This document shows, piece after piece, positions 19,285 to 22,500 of a DNA stretch of 22,500 nt. Source of the DNA: Stramonita haemastoma. Lineage: Eukaryota > Mollusca > Gastropoda > Neogastropoda > Muricidae. Position 1 is the first letter of the stretch. Every line of letters begins with the position of its first letter. Made by a program: the position numbers and the translations under genes. A model generated the notes under the pieces. It had not been told where the DNA came from. It ran no database searches and was given only the letters and a program-made list of their open reading frames with translations. The stretch covers positions 37,501 to 60,000 of the forward strand of contig JASPKP010000078.1 of assembly GCA_030674155.1 (NCBI GenBank). The letters run 5' to 3'.

Positions 19285-19373
19285 GCGGGAAAACAAGCAA
19301 AGTAGGCATAAAAGGGAAAGAAAACCACACACATAAAAACAACATAAAAACCCTTTAAACACATCTCTATATT

Positions 19374-19379
19374 CAAATG
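19374..19379. repeat. MITE target-site duplication, left (CAAATG)
   Basis: Identical to 19801-19806 on the other side of the element; both abut the terminal inverted repeats. Confidence 0.85.
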
Positions 19380-19800
19380 TGACGCTCCACCACATAATGA
19401 GACGGAGTGCACATGAGGTCAATTTTTCGTTATTGACATGTTATTAATGTGCAATAAAGTGGCTATCAAATACAAAAAACAGATTGAAAATCGGACAATT
19501 CTGCGCAACATTACGACGAATTGAAATGATAGACTGCAGGATGTGACAAAATGAGAAAGGGGCAAGTTTATTTTAGTAACAGGTTGTCAGAATGAGGGCT
19601 TGGGTATTTTCAAAACACATTTTAAAGCAAAAGGACTAAAAAATGAAACCTTCATATTTCATTATAAAATAAATAAACAGATCTAGTTTAATAATCAATC
19701 AAAATCACAAAATTGACAACTTGACCCCCACCTGCCTTTAAAGGCTCCTAGCTCGAAATTGGGTAATGTGCTAAGCGACTCATTTCGTGGTGGAGCGTCA
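19380..19800. mobile_element. MITE (non-autonomous DNA transposon), 421 bp
   Basis: Begins TGACGCTCCACCAC and ends with its exact reverse complement GTGGTGGAGCGTCA: a 14-bp perfect terminal inverted repeat. With two mismatched bases it then extends through AATGAG and a further CG. CAAATG lies directly outside both ends (19374-19379 and 19801-19806), a 6-bp target-site duplication. The interior is AT-rich and non-coding, so any transposase would be supplied by another element. Superfamily is not assignable by eye. A 6-bp duplication is unlike hAT (8), Tc1 (TA) or piggyBac (TTAA). Confidence 0.88.
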
Positions 19801-19806
19801 CAAATG
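19801..19806. repeat. MITE target-site duplication, right (CAAATG)
   Basis: Partner of 19374-19379. Confidence 0.85.
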
Positions 19807-19893
19807 GTAAAAATACAATTTCAATCCAACATCAGAACAAAACACTCCTCTGTATAATAAGTCTAGGATAGCATATGTGAAGGTGGAAGTTGG

Positions 19894-20264
<371 letters not shown>

Positions 20265-20380
20265 CAATACAAAATTTTATTTACAGAGATTAGTCAATTA
20301 AGTACTACAGTGAAGGAAACGACAAGAAGAAAAATGCACTGAAAACAAACAGATCAATCAATAACAAGTGACAACAACGA
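20265..20380 (-). repeat. SINE-like repeat, internally shortened copy
   Basis: Plus strand 'attttatttacagag..agt.aattaagtac' then directly 'gaaggaaacgacaagaag...aatgca...caatcaa.aacaagt.acaac'. Both ends match the copy at 2283-2512, but about 110 bp of its middle are missing. GA/GACA arrays bound it on both sides. Confidence 0.7.
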
Positions 20381-20412
20381 AGGGAGAGAAAGAGAGGGAG
20401 AGAGAGAGAGGG

Positions 20413-20459
<47 letters not shown>

Positions 20460-20569
20460 GACAGAGCGACACAGACAGACCGAGACAGTGAGAGAGAGAA
20501 TGAGAGAGACTGAGACCAGAGACTGAGACCAGAGAGAGAAATGACAGAGATACACAGACACAGAGAGAC

Positions 20570-20616
<47 letters not shown>

Positions 20617-20772
20617 GACCGAGAGATTGAGGCCAAAGAGAGAGGGAGAGAGAGGGAGAAAAAGAGACTAAGACATGCGAGAGACAGAGAGAAAGAAAGA
20701 GAGAGAGAGCAAGCGAGCGAGGGAGGAACAGAGAGAGAAAAAGAGGGGTAGGAGACAGAGGGAGACAGGGAT

Positions 20773-20836
<64 letters not shown>

Positions 20837-20884
20837 AGAAAAAAGAGACAGACATACAGACAGACAGAGACAGAGAGAGAAAGA

Positions 20885-20916
<32 letters not shown>

Positions 20917-21353
20917 CCAGAGACTGAGACCAGAAAGAGTAAGATAGACAGGCAGAGGCAGAGACATGACAAGAGACAGAGAGAGGGGGAGAGAGAGGGA
21001 GAAAAAGAGACTAAAGACATGAGAGAGACAGAGAAAGAAAGAGAGCAAGAGAGCGAGGGAGGAATAGAGAGGGGGGGCAGAGGGAGACAGGGACGAGAGA
21101 GAGAGACAGACAGAAAGACAGAGAGAGACAGAGAGTAAAAGAAGAAATAGGCAGACAGACAGACAGACAGACAGAGACACAGAGAGACACAGAGAGAGAC
21201 ACAGAGAGAGAGAGAGAGAAGGGGGAGGGGAGGGAGAGACCAGAAACTGAGGCCAGAGACTGAGACGAGAGACTGGGACGAGAGACTGAGACCAGAGAGA
21301 GAAAGATAGACAGGCAGAGGCAGAGACATGACAGAAACAGAAAGAGGAGGAGT

Positions 21354-21433
<80 letters not shown>

Positions 21434-21551
21434 AGCGAGAGTGAGAGCGAGATACAGACAGACGGACAGACCGACCGACTGACCAACAGGCAGAGACAGA
21501 GGTAGACAGAGACAAGAGAAAGATAGACACTGAGAGTGAGAGAGAGAGAGA
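20381..21551. repeat. Long GA/GACA satellite with about 344-bp higher-order repeat
   Basis: About 1.17 kb of purine-rich plus strand. Beyond GA and GACA runs, longer words recur. 'gggagaaaaagagacta(a)agacatg' occurs at 20654 and 20998 (offset about 344). It is flanked in both places by 'gagcgagggaggaa' and 'agggagacaggga' further right. 'gactgagaccaga' and 'agatagacaggcagaggcagagacatgaca' recur near 20940 and 21305. Open frames through this array are artefacts. Confidence 0.9.
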
Positions 21552-21789
21552 TTTATTTTATTTTATTTTTTATTTTTTATTTTATATCGAGGATAACAGA
21601 ATAAGCAACAGTGTGCTTTTTTTCATCCGGTCCCCGTGTGTATGCAGTTTAATAAATATTGTCATCTGTTCCCACCGGCACACGATGGCCTACTCTTACG
21701 AAAAGCGGAACAGGATTTAACGTGTGCGCAAGATGTTGTGCGTGCGTTCGCACACGGGGCCTCAGTTTAAAGTCTCATCCGAAGGACTA
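21552..21789 (-). repeat. SINE-like repeat, minus-strand copy
   Basis: Reverse complement of the plus-strand copy at 13400-13672 over almost its whole length. Landmarks are the A/T-rich tail, 'tcatccggtccccgtgtgtatgca', 'atctgttcccacc', 'ggcctactcttacgaaaagcggaac', and 'cacacggggcctcagttta' with 'tctcatcc'. Identity looks high, with few gaps. Confidence 0.78.
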
Positions 21790-21796
21790 GAGAGAA

Positions 21797-21881
<85 letters not shown>
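21790..21881. repeat. (GA)n microsatellite
   Basis: Nearly pure GA repeat between a SINE-like copy and the 3' end of a LINE. Confidence 0.97.
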
Positions 21882-21883
<2 letters not shown>

Positions 21884-22190
21884 GGATCCAATCCAATCGA
21901 ATGATGTTGCTTATAGCCCCGCCGACCACATAGGCCACATCAGGGCTATCACCTCATCACATTTTAAAACTTGTATTAAAAGTGTGCGACTATGTACAGT
22001 TTAAAATGAGGTATAAAACCAACTCAACTGTCCTTGCTTGTATCGACGCCCCGGTCGACCATAAGGGTCAGCCCAGGACGGCCCCCGCGTCGTGGGAAAA
22101 CCCACATCAATCACACTTAAAACGAGATAAAACCAAAACCAGGTCCCTTAAAACAACCTTGTCCTTAAAGACCAACCATACCACTTTCAC
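21882..22190 (-). other. 3' untranslated region of LINE copy C
   Basis: Non-coding sequence after the stop of the minus-strand LINE frame. It ends, on the minus strand, in GGGGCTATAAGCAACATCATTCGATTGGATTGGATCC, a short ATTGG tandem tail of the kind LINEs use as a 3' end. It abuts the GA array. Confidence 0.6.
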
Positions 22191-22500
22191 TCATATCAGA
22201 CGAAAAAAGCCGGATTCCCTCAGGAAGTTAAAAATGGTGTCCGGTGGAACATCCCGAAAGAGGATCTTTAGGGAGTCCGCGGTAAAATGGTTGTGCCCAA
22301 TATCCTGAACATCCCGACACTCCAGGAGCAGATGCCTGATGGTCACCCGCACGTCGCAAGTCACGCACCACGGGGTTCCCTTGCCTTTCAGCAAGTGAAC
22401 GTGAGTGATGTGAGAATGACCCGTGTGCATCCTGGTGAGCACTGTCGCCTCCCTTCAGTTTTTAAACACCCAGAGGGAAAACCTCTTTCAGGTTGGGACG
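22191..22500 (-). pseudogene. LINE copy C: ORF2 C-terminus (I/Jockey-type, after RNase H)
   Basis: Minus strand reads REATVLTRMHTGHSHITH, LLKGKGTPWCVTCDVRVT, IRHLLLEC and ends FLRESGFFRLI. This is the conserved tail of ORF2 in I-group LINEs, with a Cys-X2-Cys-X8-His-X4-Cys zinc-binding motif thought to help bind the element RNA. A TGA lies about eight codons upstream of the TRMHTGH stretch, where a Trp is usual, so this copy looks dead. Only the last 90-100 codons are in the window; the rest lies to the right. Confidence 0.82.

Noticed and set aside
19124..19422. Thr/His-rich frames on the minus strand
   Set aside because: Translation of (GT)n; no other signal.
20358..21530. A 390-residue minus-strand open frame rich in Ser/Leu/Cys/Val
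   Set aside because: It is only the translation of the GA/GACA satellite; other frames of the same array are also open, and there is no domain or codon-use signal.

Overview
The window looks like transposon-rich, non-coding DNA from a large invertebrate genome. A marine gastropod or other mollusc is my best guess. That guess rests on CR1/Jockey-type and I-type LINE fragments, a Ty3/gypsy element with a serine-tRNA type primer site, SINE-like repeats of a kind I associate with molluscs, and very long (GA)n/(GACA)n arrays. The assignment is from memory of family style, not from a search. I see no intact cellular gene. Every coding relic I can recognise lies on the minus strand, and nearly all are broken by stops or one-base frameshifts.

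Layout, left to right. 1-1085: RT fragment of a LINE (copy A), running off the left edge. 1090-2632: microsatellites, with a SINE-like element embedded at 2283-2512. 2633-5390: a longer, related LINE (copy B) with RT, C-terminal region and the decayed end of its endonuclease. 5431-6062: a poly-C-containing interspersed repeat, a (GCGT)n array and a GCGC-type repeat ending in (ATT)n. 6063-11456: a structurally complete Ty3/gypsy LTR retrotransposon with two 190-bp LTRs, primer binding site, polypurine tract, gag and pol domains and a 4-bp target duplication. It sits in the (ATT)n.

11478-13130: a frameshifted member of what I recall as a multicopy metazoan protein family of unknown function. 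13400-15600: mostly non-coding, with a SINE-like copy, a possible tRNA-derived SINE head, and the inverted partner of the poly-C repeat. 15606-18169: an 850-codon-scale, frameshifted reading frame with an unrecognised N-terminal module, a coiled coil, an SGNH-hydrolase domain and a disordered tail, resembling an orphan retroelement ORF1. 18632-21881: microsatellites holding three more SINE-like copies and a clean 421-bp MITE with terminal inverted repeats and a 6-bp target duplication. 21882-22500: 3' end of a third LINE (I-like) running off the right edge.

The parts do not form a pathway; they are layers of mobile DNA. The two LTRs differ mainly by indels, and single-base frameshifts occur in almost every reading frame. 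Uncorrected long-read indels may therefore explain part of the apparent gene decay. The best candidates for something under-described are the SGNH/coiled-coil reading frame, the 'TTH' family relic, the MITE, and the SINE-like elements embedded in microsatellites.
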